Notes under the pieces: generated by a model
Told to the model about the DNA's origin: nothing
Seen by the model: the letters and a program-made list of their open reading frames with translations, nothing else
Database searches by the model: none
Translations under genes and position numbers: made by a program
Source: Tigheibacillus halophilus
Lineage (GTDB): Bacteria; Bacillota; Bacilli; Bacillales; Amphibacillaceae
Assembly (NCBI RefSeq): GCF_042683165.1
Contig: NZ_JBHUIZ010000018.1
Coordinates: forward strand, 186,001-250,000
Length of the DNA: 64,000 nucleotides
Direction of reading: 5' to 3'
In this document: positions 35,250 to 43,894 of the stretch, piece after piece
Layout of the letters: each line of letters starts with the position of its first letter
How positions within the stretch are numbered: the first letter of the stretch is position 1

Positions 35250-36419
35250 TCACTCCTCGATTATATGATGTTGATCGATGTGGAATTCCTGTCTGACAGC
35301 ATTATTATGCTCGCCGGGTTCTGGCGGATGTCTCCTGATAGTCGCGGGAGTCCGTGATAGCTTCAAAGGGCTTGCTACCATGTTGATTTTTCCTGCTGTC
35401 GGATGATCGCATGTTGCAAACATCTCTCGTGATTGAAGCTGCGGATCCTGTGCAACTTCTGCTAGATTTTGAATAGGTCCGCACGGGATTTTGTTTTGCC
35501 TGCAAGCTTCCAGCCAAATATCTGTCGGTTTTTCGAGTAGTGCATTTTGCAGCATCGGGATAAGTACTTCCCGGTGCTGTACACGGTCGGGATTGCTTTG
35601 AAAGCGTCCATCCGCTGCAATGCCGGGTAAGTCCAATATACTGCACAGCGCTCGAAACTGGTGATCATTGCCGACTGCAATGACCATTTCCCCGTCCTGG
35701 GTATGAAATGTCTGGTAAGGGACGATATTGGCATGATGGTTGCCAAGTCTTTCAGGAATCTTGCCGGACATCAAGTAATTGCTGCCTATATTGACAAGGG
35801 AGCTCACCGCTGTATCATACAAGGATAAATCCAGCCTTTGACCTTTGCCCGACTGCTGTCTCTCCAACAGGGCACTTTGAATTCCAACACATGCATACAG
35901 ACCTGTCAGCACATCCGTGATGGCGATGCCCAATTTTTGTGGTTCGCCATCTTTTTCACCAGTGATACTCATCAGGCCGCTCATTGCCTGGATAATAAAA
36001 TCGTAGCCAGGCATATTTTTATACGGTCCTGTTTCACCGAAGCCAGTAATAGAACAATAAACTAGTTTTGGATTGATGGCAGATAGAGTATCATAGCTAA
36101 GACCGAAACGCTCCATTGTTCCGGTTTTAAAATTGTGGATGATGACATCGCTTTCATTAGCGAGCGTCTTAATTGCTTGAATGCCATTTTCTGATTTCAA
36201 ATCGATTGTGATGCTTCGCTTGTTGCGATTGGCACAAAGATAATAAGCACTTACACCTTCTTTGAATGGAGGACCCCATTTTCTGGTTTCATCACTGCCC
36301 CCAGGGGCTTCAACTTTAATCACATCAGCTCCTAGATCTCCGAGGATCATTGTGCAGTATGGGCCCGCAAGTACACGGGACAAATCGAGAATACGTATGC
36401 CATCCAATGCTCCTGTCAA
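35250..36419 (-). CDS. Class III (CaiB/BaiF) CoA-transferase, candidate glutarate CoA-transferase
   Basis: A 389-residue family III CoA-transferase. It opens with GIRILDLSRVLAGPYCTMILGDLGADVIKVE, and the catalytic aspartate is expected in LDLSLYDTAV near residue 200. GYDFIIQAMSGLMSITGEKDGEP is the usual family core and is similar to SUGCT, the glutarate-specific member. It would activate glutarate with CoA from succinyl-CoA. First gene of the operon; TTG start after GAGGGTG. The substrate is inferred from the next gene. Confidence 0.8.
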   Translation of the reverse strand: MTGALDGIRILDLSRVLAGPYCTMILGDLGADVIKVEAPGGSDETRKWGPPFKEGVSAYYLCANRNKRSITIDLKSENGIQAIKTLANESDVIIHNFKTGTMERFGLSYDTLSAINPKLVYCSITGFGETGPYKNMPGYDFIIQAMSGLMSITGEKDGEPQKLGIAITDVLTGLYACVGIQSALLERQQSGKGQRLDLSLYDTAVSSLVNIGSNYLMSGKIPERLGNHHANIVPYQTFHTQDGEMVIAVGNDHQFRALCSILDLPGIAADGRFQSNPDRVQHREVLIPMLQNALLEKPTDIWLEACRQNKIPCGPIQNLAEVAQDPQLQSREMFATCDHPTAGKINMVASPLKLSRTPATIRRHPPEPGEHNNAVRQEFHIDQHHIIEE

Positions 36420-36447
36420 GCTTTACACCCTCTTTCTTCCATTAAAT

Positions 36448-36503
36448 AAAAAAGCCAGCACAAATGTTATGCAGTTGATGCTGCAAATCATGAGCTGGCT
36501 TTT
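36448..36503 (-). terminator. Attenuator-like hairpin in the leader of the CoA-transferase operon
   Basis: Read on the minus strand, AAAAGCCAGC (36503-36494) pairs with GCTGGCTTTT and runs into TTTTTTATTT, with an inner TGCAG/CTGCA hairpin. It lies inside the leader, only about 30 bases before the start codon, so a full stop here would prevent expression. Control by anti-termination is likely. The repeat could also work on the plus strand, but no plus-strand gene ends nearby. Confidence 0.6.
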
Positions 36504-36617
36504 ATCTGTTTGGTCACCTTTGGGAAGGCTCACAGATTAGGCAGTTTTTTTATATACGATGAATTTCACATCATGTGGAACGGGTGCGGCAACACCTCAA
36601 CATGATTCGTTGTTTCA

Positions 36618-36646
36618 ATTTTAACACAATCTGAATAATTCGTAAA
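36618..36646 (-). promoter_or_regulatory. Promoter of the CoA-transferase operon
   Basis: On the minus strand, TTTACG (36646-36641) and TAAAAT (36623-36618) are 17 bases apart. The implied leader is about 190 nt and includes a GATG-AATTTCA-CATC dyad near 36559 and the stem ATCTGT/ACAGAT (36535 and 36508). No known riboswitch class is recognised. Confidence 0.55.
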
Positions 36647-36773
36647 TGGCAAACGGATTTAAATGCCTATCCGAATATACCCAAAAGAGGCATATCCAAT
36701 TTTCGTTGTGGATACACCTTGATGGATTGAAGGAACGAACGTTAGTTTTGAATCAATCGATTGCTGACAAGCC

Positions 36774-37781
36774 TTATTTGGCAGCCTGTTGCAGCTTGGA
36801 AATCATTTTGATCGCTTTACCTGTTCCAATAGCGACGGACTCGAGCGGGTTCGGCGCGATGTGAACTGGTACAATGATCTGTTCGGCGAGCCACTCTTGG
36901 ATACCGTGCAACTGGGACCCGCCGCCTGTCAGGACAATACCATGATCTACAATATCACCACTAAGTTCTGGCGGACATTCTTCAAGTGTGGTGCGAATAG
37001 CTTCCAAAATTTGTTCAAGCAGTTCTTTAATTGCATGATGAATTTCTGTGGAGGTTACATTGACTGTTTTTGGTAAACCGGTCACCATATCACGCCCACG
37101 GATTTCCATCGTTTTTTCTTCATGATTCGGGTGTGCATAACCGATTTCCATTTTGACAGTTTCAGCTGTGCGCTCTCCAATCAGGATATTGTATTTTTTG
37201 CGGATGTATTGAATGATTTCTTCGTCCATCCGGTCGCCGCCAACACGGACTGAATTGGAAGAAACCACGCCTCCAAAGGATATGATCCCCACTTCGGATG
37301 TACCGCCCCCGATGTCGACAATCACATTAGCGATCGGCTCATCCACAGGCAGGTCAGCCCCAATCGCGGCAGCAACAGGTTCTTCTATTAAATGGACATG
37401 TTTGACGCCATAACTGGCCACTGCGTTATGAATGGCGCGGCGTTCGACAGAAGTGCTTCCGGTTGGTGTACAAATGACTACTGTAGGTTTTCTCACGGAA
37501 AGGCCCATTTTTTTACTGACCTTCTTCAATAATTCCTTCAGCATTTGAGCCGTTACGTCAAAATCTGCAATCACCCCGTCTTTCAACGGACGGATAGGAA
37601 CGATGTTTCGTGGTGTCTTTCCGATCATTTCTTTGGCTTCTTTGCCGACAGCGACAACTTGCTTCGTGTTTATATCAATCGCAACAACAGATGGTTCATT
37701 TAAAACGATACCTTTAGATTTTGTATAAATAAGGACGTTTGCCGTACCTAGATCGATCCCAATCTCTGTATTATTCAACAT
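36774..37781 (-). CDS. mreBH: Rod-shape protein MreBH
   Basis: A 335-residue bacterial actin. Nucleotide-site motifs are IGIDLGTANVLIY (phosphate 1), IVDIGGGTSEVGIISFGG (phosphate 2) and HGIVLTGGGSQLHGI (adenosine). The length equals that of B. subtilis MreBH, and the sequence follows it rather than MreB or Mbl. MreBH polymerises under the membrane and directs the hydrolase LytE to the side wall. GGAGGAAC precedes the ATG. ACCCCC on the minus strand at 37851-37846 recalls a sigma-I -35, but no CGAA -10 is at the right distance. Confidence 0.9.
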   Translation of the reverse strand: MLNNTEIGIDLGTANVLIYTKSKGIVLNEPSVVAIDINTKQVVAVGKEAKEMIGKTPRNIVPIRPLKDGVIADFDVTAQMLKELLKKVSKKMGLSVRKPTVVICTPTGSTSVERRAIHNAVASYGVKHVHLIEEPVAAAIGADLPVDEPIANVIVDIGGGTSEVGIISFGGVVSSNSVRVGGDRMDEEIIQYIRKKYNILIGERTAETVKMEIGYAHPNHEEKTMEIRGRDMVTGLPKTVNVTSTEIHHAIKELLEQILEAIRTTLEECPPELSGDIVDHGIVLTGGGSQLHGIQEWLAEQIIVPVHIAPNPLESVAIGTGKAIKMISKLQQAAK

Positions 37782-37876
37782 AATTTAGTTCCTCCAATGA
37801 TGACAGTTTTCATTCATAGCATTTCTCTATTAGTTACCCTTTTCTGGGGGTGAATCATTTTACAACCAGATTACAA

Positions 37877-37949
37877 ATCTATGGAAACAGTCCCTTGTTG
37901 CTCTTTAATGCTTTAGCACTTTACTAAAGCGGGGGCTATCCCCATAGAT
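37877..37949. other. Nested inverted repeats between mreBH and ykwD
   Basis: ATCTATGG (37877-37884) pairs with CCATAGAT (37942-37949). Inside, GCTTTAG (37910-37916) pairs with CTAAAGC (37924-37930), and GGGG-GCTAT-CCCC adjoins. The fold looks like a small multi-stem RNA in the leader of one of the two divergent genes; the strand cannot be decided. Further on, AAATCCCGC and GCGGATTTTT (about 38152-38168) form a terminator-like hairpin before ykwD. No ORF in this 516-base gap is convincing. Confidence 0.45.
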
Positions 37950-38297
37950 TAGTGTCTATTAAATTTCATAATACTACTAAAATAAGATGAGGGGAACTGG
38001 ATTGCAAGTTTCATTTCTTTTACATTCGGCTCCTGATTGTAATATTCCTACAGCGTTTAGGGGGCTGTCAAGTATATATTTCCGGTATATTTTTCCTCTC
38101 CAATCGTTTATTTCCAATGCAGCCGGAAAAAGGGTTTTAGAAAATCCCGCATACAAAGCGGATTTTTATGTCAAAACCTGTCGGAATGCCTGTTTTCAGC
38201 ATCTATGGAAATAGCAGCCAAAATTATTACAAAAAACTCGTGATATATTATTTGTGCAACACAAAAAAACAAAATTTTTCGGGAGAGGTGTTACAAG

Positions 38298-39110
38298 ATG
38301 TTTAAACAGATCACCACGGTGGCAGTATTGTCATCTGCAATATTATTTGGCGGTGCCTCCTTACATTCAGCGGATGCGTCGGCACAAGACCAGGGACAGT
38401 CCCAGCCGTACAAAATATATTATTCTACTAACTACAGCTGGAACAATCTAAATCAGGATAGCGACTTCAGCAATATGTTTAAGAATTGTTTCTCATGGCA
38501 GAATCATTCTGATCAAGCCGCACAGAACCAAGGACAAAATACACAATCACAAAAAGCACCGGAGAAACAGCAAGCTGCACAGCAAAAACCAGCGAAGCAG
38601 CAAACACAAGAAACTGTTCAGCAGAAGCCCGCTAAGCAGCAAGCACAACAAGCTGAAAAACAGCCAGCTAAACAACAAACAACGGAACAGTCAACTGAAG
38701 ATCAGAAACAATCCGCTTCGAGCAAGCAGCAAGGATTGAGCGATTATGAACAGCAAGTAGTAGATTTGACAAACCAGGAACGTGCCAAGGAAGGCTTGAA
38801 GCCGTTAAAAGCAGATGTGGAATTGAGCAAAGTAGCTCGTGAAAAATCACATGATATGGCAGTGAATGGTTACTTTTCTCACAATAGCCCGACCTATGGC
38901 TCGCCATTTGATATGATGAAGAGCTGGGGAATCAGCTATAACACCGCTGGGGAAAATATTGCTAAAGGACAAAAAACACCACAAGAAGTTGTCAATGCAT
39001 GGATGAATAGTGAAGGCCACCGAGCTAATATCATGAATCCGAAGTTCACAAAAATCGGAGTAGGTTATTCTTCCCAAGGCAATATCTGGACACAACAGTT
39101 CATTGGCTAA
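38298..39110 (+). CDS. Secreted CAP-domain protein, YkwD-like
   Basis: A 270-residue secreted protein. A signal peptide covers about residues 1-28 (cleavage near ADASA). Residues 70-140 are a Gln/Lys/Pro-rich linker with the repeated unit QKPAKQQ, which may bind or cross the cell wall. Residues 146-268 form a CAP/SCP domain (VVDLTNQERAKEGLKPL, GYFSHNSPTYGSPFDMM, AGENIAKGQKTPQEVVNAWMNSEGHRANIMNPKF). Catalysis by bacterial CAP proteins is unproven. GGGAGAGGTG precedes the ATG. Confidence 0.85.
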   Translation: MFKQITTVAVLSSAILFGGASLHSADASAQDQGQSQPYKIYYSTNYSWNNLNQDSDFSNMFKNCFSWQNHSDQAAQNQGQNTQSQKAPEKQQAAQQKPAKQQTQETVQQKPAKQQAQQAEKQPAKQQTTEQSTEDQKQSASSKQQGLSDYEQQVVDLTNQERAKEGLKPLKADVELSKVAREKSHDMAVNGYFSHNSPTYGSPFDMMKSWGISYNTAGENIAKGQKTPQEVVNAWMNSEGHRANIMNPKFTKIGVGYSSQGNIWTQQFIG

Positions 39111-39136
39111 ACAATGTACAAAAACAAAAAACGAAG

Positions 39137-39171
39137 AACCTGCCGTCCTGAAATGTGCCGGCAGGTTTTTT
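39137..39171 (+). terminator. Rho-independent terminator after the CAP-domain gene
   Basis: AACCTGCCG pairs with CGGCAGGTT and is followed by TTTTTAT, 27 bases after the stop codon. Confidence 0.85.
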
Positions 39172-39359
39172 ATGGCATTCATCAGTGGAAGGGACCGTTT
39201 TCTTTTCGATTCACCAGGGTAATAAGAAATGGTACATATTGTTTCTGTTGTGGCAGACTGGCTTTTGGTTTATATTTTGGATAGATAATGGTCATCATGT
39301 CTGTAGGTACTTTATTAAAAAGCTGGCCGTTTTTGATGCAACTGGTAAGGGGTGATCGT

Positions 39360-40355
39360 TTGGTACAAGGAACAGCGAATTGGAGTACAGAACAAAATAA
39401 AGAGTGGCTGCAAGAATATGTGAACGACTGGGTTTCTTTCTACCGTAAACATACAGATGATGGAAAGGTAGCGGATTATATACCTTTGTTAAAAGAGGCC
39501 GATCCGAATCTGCTTGGAATCTCGATCATTGGTACAGATGGCATGAAAATCAGATCGGGTGATGTGAGTCAAAGTTTTACTTTGCAAAGCATTTCAAAGG
39601 TGCTCAGTTTTATTGTGGCCTGCATGACACGTGGTGTGACGTATATTTTAAATCGAGTGGATGTGGAGCCGACTGGAGAAGCCTTCAATTCAATCATGCA
39701 TTTGGAAATGAAGGGGCCGAAAAAACCATTCAATCCGTTTGTCAATGCAGGAGCAATTACTGTTACTTCCATGCTGGAAGGGAATACCTCTGATGAAAAA
39801 ATGGCACCGATTTATAATCTGCTGGAAAAAATGCTTGGGTATCGTCCGGTTTTAAATGTGGATATTTACGAGTCAGAACGGGATTCTTCCATGCGTAACA
39901 GAGCGATTGGCTACTATTTGCTGGAAACAGGTTTTTTGGAATCCGATTTGAATATCACTTTGGAAACGTATTTCAAGCAGTGTTCCATAAATATCACTGT
40001 GGATGATCTGGCGCGGATAGGGGTCATATTGGCAAATGACGGAGAAGATCCGGATACGAAAACGGAAATCATTCCAAGACAGGTTGCCAGGATTGTGAAG
40101 GCATTGATGCTTACCTGTGGTATGTATGATGCTTCGGGAAAATTTGCAACATACGTTGGTGTGCCTGCCAAAAGTGGTGTATCCGGAGGCATTATAGCGG
40201 TGGCCCCGCCGCGTGTCCGTGAAGAGGAATTGCCATTCATGAGTGGCTGCGGTATCGGAGTATTCGGCCCGGCGCTTGATGAAAGAGGGAATAGTATCGC
40301 CGGCATCCGATTGTTGAAGCATATTGCATCACAGTGGGATTTAAGTGTATTTTAA
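39360..40355 (+). CDS. glsA: Glutaminase A
   Basis: A 331-residue serine-dependent glutaminase that hydrolyses L-glutamine to glutamate and ammonia. The SxxK motif is Ser77-Lys80 (LQSISKVLSF). Other family markers are FNPFVNAGAI, the SERDSSMRNRAIGYYL segment and SGVSGGIIAVAPP. TTG 39360 follows AAGGGGTG and gives a length like YbgJ/YlaM; the longer frame adds a non-homologous hydrophobic tail. It is convergent with an AlsT-type sodium symporter, the same pairing as glsA-glsT in B. subtilis. Confidence 0.9.
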   Translation: MVQGTANWSTEQNKEWLQEYVNDWVSFYRKHTDDGKVADYIPLLKEADPNLLGISIIGTDGMKIRSGDVSQSFTLQSISKVLSFIVACMTRGVTYILNRVDVEPTGEAFNSIMHLEMKGPKKPFNPFVNAGAITVTSMLEGNTSDEKMAPIYNLLEKMLGYRPVLNVDIYESERDSSMRNRAIGYYLLETGFLESDLNITLETYFKQCSINITVDDLARIGVILANDGEDPDTKTEIIPRQVARIVKALMLTCGMYDASGKFATYVGVPAKSGVSGGIIAVAPPRVREEELPFMSGCGIGVFGPALDERGNSIAGIRLLKHIASQWDLSVF

Positions 40356-40414
40356 TTGAAATAGGTTTCTGGGCCATTGTGGAAAAAACGGCTATCCATA
40401 CGAAAATCTTCTAT

Positions 40415-40452
40415 AAAAGAGATGGCTTGGTAAGTTCCCAAGCCATCTCTTT
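40415..40452. terminator. Bidirectional terminator between glsA and the minus-strand unit
   Basis: AAAAGAGATGGCTTGG and CCAAGCCATCTCTTTT form a 16-base perfect stem with a 7-base loop. T-runs lie on both strands. Confidence 0.9.
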
Positions 40453-40465
40453 TAACACTGCAAGA

Positions 40466-40774
40466 CTATATATCATTATGGATCGAAACAATATAAAAAA
40501 TCCATTTTCTTTTTACCTTCCAATTCGCTATTTCACTTTGTGTGGCATGGTCGAATGGCGGTTTGGTCAAAGTATAATATCTCTCATTTTGCTTACCGAT
40601 TTTATGAATGTCTGTCTGATTCACTATTTTTGTAGTAAGACCGGATGTAATATACCCATTTTCGAGCAAGTGCTCCCTCAGCGCTAGTTTTGGAGAAAGG
40701 CGGCTGATGAGGATGGTAAGAAAAAAGAGAAGTACAACCGTAAGAAAAATGGCTTTCACATGTTTGTTTTCCAC
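40466..40774 (-). CDS. Small protein with an N-terminal membrane anchor, unknown
   Basis: A 102-residue protein with one hydrophobic segment (AIFLTVVLLFFLTILIS) near the N terminus and an exported or cytoplasmic tail of about 75 mixed-charge residues. GTG at 40774 follows AAAAGGGG; the longer frame upstream has no site. It lies about 50 bases downstream of the AlsT-type carrier and is probably co-transcribed with it. No family is recognised. Confidence 0.5.
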   Translation of the reverse strand: MENKHVKAIFLTVVLLFFLTILISRLSPKLALREHLLENGYITSGLTTKIVNQTDIHKIGKQNERYYTLTKPPFDHATQSEIANWKVKRKWIFYIVSIHNDI

Positions 40775-40823
40775 TGTTTTACCCCTTTTCCATTGAGCTT
40801 TCCAATCATTGCTGTGGAACAAA

Positions 40824-42191
40824 TCAGGAAATATTTTTCATTCTCTGCTCTTTTTCCCGTTCTTTTTCTTCCTTTGCCACCTTTAGGAAGCGTTTTGTTT
40901 CAAAAGCTACTACACCGGATAAACCTAGCAGTCCGACAAGGTTCGGGAAGGCCATAAGGGCATTCATGATATCTGAAATGCTCCAAACCACATTAAGTTG
41001 TGATACAGCACCGATCATGACTGCTGCTACAAAAACAATCCGGTAATAAGGAATGGCTTTATCAGAGAATAAGTAGGAAAAGCACTTTTCTCCGTAGTAT
41101 GACCAGCCAACCAGGGTGGAAAAGGCGAAAAGCACGATTCCGATAGTGACGATGTATCCACCAGCTCCCCCAAGAAATTGAGTGAAAGCTGCGGACGTCA
41201 GTGCGACACCTTCCAGCCCCCCATCGTAAAGTCCGGACATGACGATAGTGATCCCTGTAATGGAACAAACCAAAATCGTGTCAATGAACACTTGTGTCAT
41301 GGAAACGAGTGCCTGGCGTCCAGGATAATCAGTTTTCGCCGCCGCCGCAGCTATAGGAGCCGATCCGAGACCTGCTTCGTTTGAGAATACACCCCGTGCA
41401 ACACCAAAACGGATGACTGTGCCTAAAATACCGCCTCCGAGCGCGGAACCAGTAAACGCATCATTGAAAATCAAACCGATTGCTCCAGGAACAACTTCCC
41501 AGTTCATGACCATGACGATCAGCCCGCCAATCAGATAGAATAATGCCATGATAGGAACGAAAAAGGCGGTGACTTTGCCAATTGCTTTGATGCCCCCAAG
41601 TATAACAAGACCTGTCAATAACGTAAGTATAATACCAGTAACCCAGGTTGGAACGCTGAATGCATCCAGCAGCGCTCCTGAGACAGAGTTTGACTGCGTC
41701 ATATTGCCTATACCAAAGGCTGCAATAGATCCAAATATTGCAAACAAAATACCAAGCCACTTTGCTTTCAAACCGTGTTCAAGATAATACATCGGACCGC
41801 CGGACATTTGTCCTTTACTGTTTGTGACACGAAACTTCACAGCCAGAATCGCCTCAGAGTATTTTGTTGCCATTCCGAATAATGCCGACAGCCACATCCA
41901 GAATACTGCTCCAGGCCCGCCCATGACGACTGCTGTCGCTACTCCGACAATGTTGCCGGTACCGATGGTTGCTGCCATGGCAGTTGTCAAAGCTTCATAA
42001 TGACTGATGTCGCCTTTTGATTTTTTGTCCTGCCTTTTCGGACTGAATGCCAATTTTATGGCATAGGGAAGTGTCCGAAACTGCAAAAATCCAAGTCTGC
42101 CTGTTAAATAGATTCCTGTTCCTACAATAAGAACTAATGTGATTGGTCCCCAGACAAAATCGCTGACTTTTCCTAGAAATGCATCCAACAT
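40824..42191 (-). CDS. Sodium:alanine/glutamine symporter (AGCS family, AlsT/GlsT type)
   Basis: A 455-residue membrane protein with about 11 helices and AGCS family motifs: GTGIYLTGRLGFLQFRTLPYA near residue 25, TAMAATIGTGNIVGVATAVVMGGPGAVFWMW near residue 70, and GVFSNEAGLGSAPIAAAAA near residue 275. It imports small neutral amino acids with sodium. Pairing with glutaminase suggests glutamine, as for B. subtilis GlsT, with alanine as alternative. AGGGGGAT precedes the ATG. Confidence 0.85.
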   Translation of the reverse strand: MLDAFLGKVSDFVWGPITLVLIVGTGIYLTGRLGFLQFRTLPYAIKLAFSPKRQDKKSKGDISHYEALTTAMAATIGTGNIVGVATAVVMGGPGAVFWMWLSALFGMATKYSEAILAVKFRVTNSKGQMSGGPMYYLEHGLKAKWLGILFAIFGSIAAFGIGNMTQSNSVSGALLDAFSVPTWVTGIILTLLTGLVILGGIKAIGKVTAFFVPIMALFYLIGGLIVMVMNWEVVPGAIGLIFNDAFTGSALGGGILGTVIRFGVARGVFSNEAGLGSAPIAAAAAKTDYPGRQALVSMTQVFIDTILVCSITGITIVMSGLYDGGLEGVALTSAAFTQFLGGAGGYIVTIGIVLFAFSTLVGWSYYGEKCFSYLFSDKAIPYYRIVFVAAVMIGAVSQLNVVWSISDIMNALMAFPNLVGLLGLSGVVAFETKRFLKVAKEEKEREKEQRMKNIS

Positions 42192-42699
42192 ATATCCCCC
42201 TGTCTATTAAATATATTATAGTTCCTATATCAAATATTGCGAACATTTAATGATAAGTCAATACTTTTTTTGTATAAATTGTAAGGAATGTTTTTTGATC
42301 ATGTTAACATAGTTGCCATAATTGAATTGCCGTTGGATGCGAAATCTGACAGAATCAACCATCATGTGCATATCTTTTATGCGAAAACAGTGAAATAGTG
42401 GAGATTCATGTCGATTTGATTATATAATTACTGTGGATGATCAGAATAATGATGGTAATACGCAGTAACCGGAATGAATCAAGACTGTAAGAAGGGAAAT
42501 GCGCAGATATTGGGCAGAAAGGTTACCTGGGATGTTTCTTGCATGAAAACAGCTCCGGCGAGAGCCAGCGACGCGTTTAGCTTTTGCCAGGCTTTGTGCA
42601 ATGCTGCTAAGGGTGTCCTCTATCGGCTTGGCGAATTTCAAGTTTTATTAGGATTATATCCGGGACAAATATCATATAACAAGAAGGAGAGTTATTATT
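42192..42699. other. Intergenic region without recognised genes
   Basis: 508 bases between the divergent AlsT-type gene and the YtxH gene. I see AT-rich promoter-like boxes (TATAAT near 42422) and a more GC-rich stretch around 42550-42640 with an open minus-strand frame that lacks a ribosome binding site. Nothing here can be assigned with confidence. Confidence 0.4.
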
Positions 42700-42978
42700 A
42701 TGGGAAAGCGAAAACTATTGACAGGGATTATTTCAGGAGCAGTTATCGGCGGCATTGTCGCATTGTTTGATAAAGATGCCAGAGGATATGCCAAGGAAAA
42801 AATTTCGTCTGCGAAATCATGCAGCGCTAATATCTTGAAAAATCCTTCCGAAGCATTGCGCAATGTGAGCGGAACAGTAAACAGCTTTAACACGACATTC
42901 TCCAATCAGGTAGACAATGCCATCAACGCTTTGGAGCAAGTGGAAGACACAGTTAATAAAGTGATTAAACGCGGATAA
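42700..42978 (+). CDS. YtxH-domain small protein
   Basis: A 92-residue protein with one N-terminal glycine-rich hydrophobic segment (LLTGIISGAVIGGIVALFD) followed by an amphipathic helical tail (AKEKISSAKSCSANILKN, NAINALEQVEDTVNKVIKRG). This is the YtxH-like architecture of general-stress-associated Bacillus proteins of unknown function. AAGGAGAG precedes the ATG. It is 69 bases upstream of the YihY-type gene and shares its direction. Confidence 0.75.
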   Translation: MGKRKLLTGIISGAVIGGIVALFDKDARGYAKEKISSAKSCSANILKNPSEALRNVSGTVNSFNTTFSNQVDNAINALEQVEDTVNKVIKRG

Positions 42979-43047
42979 CCTGCCCGCTACCGGCGAAGCG
43001 CCTGCAGCGGGCGGACGTTCCTGCCTGTTGCCAAGGAGGGCGAACCA

Positions 43048-43869
43048 TTGAGGCAAACAATCAACTTTATCAGAAAGCTGATGAAAAAATTATCCAGCCA
43101 TGATGTGTTTGGACTTGCTGCCCAGCTGTCTTATTTTTTTCTGTTGTCATTGTTTCCGCTATTATTGTTTATGATGACTTTAATCGGTTTTTTACCGATT
43201 GATGAACAATCTATACTTGATATGGTAGCAATGGTGGCACCGGACCAAACAATGGACCTGATCAACACCAACATTAGTACACTGCTGAACCAGCAAAACA
43301 GCGGATTATTGTCCTTCAGTATCATTGCGACGCTTTGGTCGGCTTCAAACGGCGTAAATGCCTTGACCAAGGCACTGAACAGGGCGTATGGAGTGGAAGA
43401 GAATCGGACTTTTATTGTTTCGAGGTTGATCGCGTTAGTTTTGACATTAGCTATGATTGTAGTGATCGTGCTGGCGATTTTATTACCCATCCTAGGTAAA
43501 ATGATCGGCATGTATGTGTTTTCCCTTTTTGGATTATCGGAAGATTTTACAAAAGTATGGAACCTGTTGCGATGGGTAATGACCTCTGTTGTTTTCTTCA
43601 TAGTGTTTTTGGCGTTTTACAGAATGGCGCCCAACAAACGAATATACCTGCGGGACGCAGTTGCGGGAGCGTTATTCACTACGATTTGCTGGCAGCTTGT
43701 TTCACTGATATTTTCTTTCTATGTAAGTACAATTGGTAATTACACCGCTACATATGGCAGTCTGGGCGCTGTAATCATCCTGATGATCTGGTTTTATATT
43801 TCCGGTATCATCATGATTATCGGCGGCATCATCAATGCCATGAAAACAGAGAAAGTGGAAGTAAAATAG
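43048..43869 (+). CDS. yfkH: YihY/BrkB family membrane protein (YfkH)
   Basis: A 273-residue protein with six predicted helices and the family motifs LAAQLSYFFLLSLFPLLLFMM, SIIATLWSASNGVNALTKALNRAYGV and TIGNYTATYGSLGAVIILMIWFYISGIIMIIGG. The family was once miscalled RNase BN and is probably an envelope protein with unclear function. TTG start after AAGGAGGG. The stop codon lies inside a bidirectional terminator shared with the convergent zosA. Confidence 0.85.
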   Translation: MRQTINFIRKLMKKLSSHDVFGLAAQLSYFFLLSLFPLLLFMMTLIGFLPIDEQSILDMVAMVAPDQTMDLINTNISTLLNQQNSGLLSFSIIATLWSASNGVNALTKALNRAYGVEENRTFIVSRLIALVLTLAMIVVIVLAILLPILGKMIGMYVFSLFGLSEDFTKVWNLLRWVMTSVVFFIVFLAFYRMAPNKRIYLRDAVAGALFTTICWQLVSLIFSFYVSTIGNYTATYGSLGAVIILMIWFYISGIIMIIGGIINAMKTEKVEVK

Positions 43870-43894
43870 CTGCCTTATCTTCGGCAGCTATTTT
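43863..43894. terminator. Bidirectional terminator overlapping both gene ends
   Basis: AAAATAGCTGCC and GGCAGCTATTTT form a 12-base stem with an 8-base loop. It contains the yfkH stop codon and the last codons of zosA. Confidence 0.85.

Noticed and set aside
42441..42770. ORFs on both strands in the 42.2-42.7 kb gap
   Set aside because: They lack ribosome binding sites, overlap one another or the start of the YtxH gene, and resemble no family.
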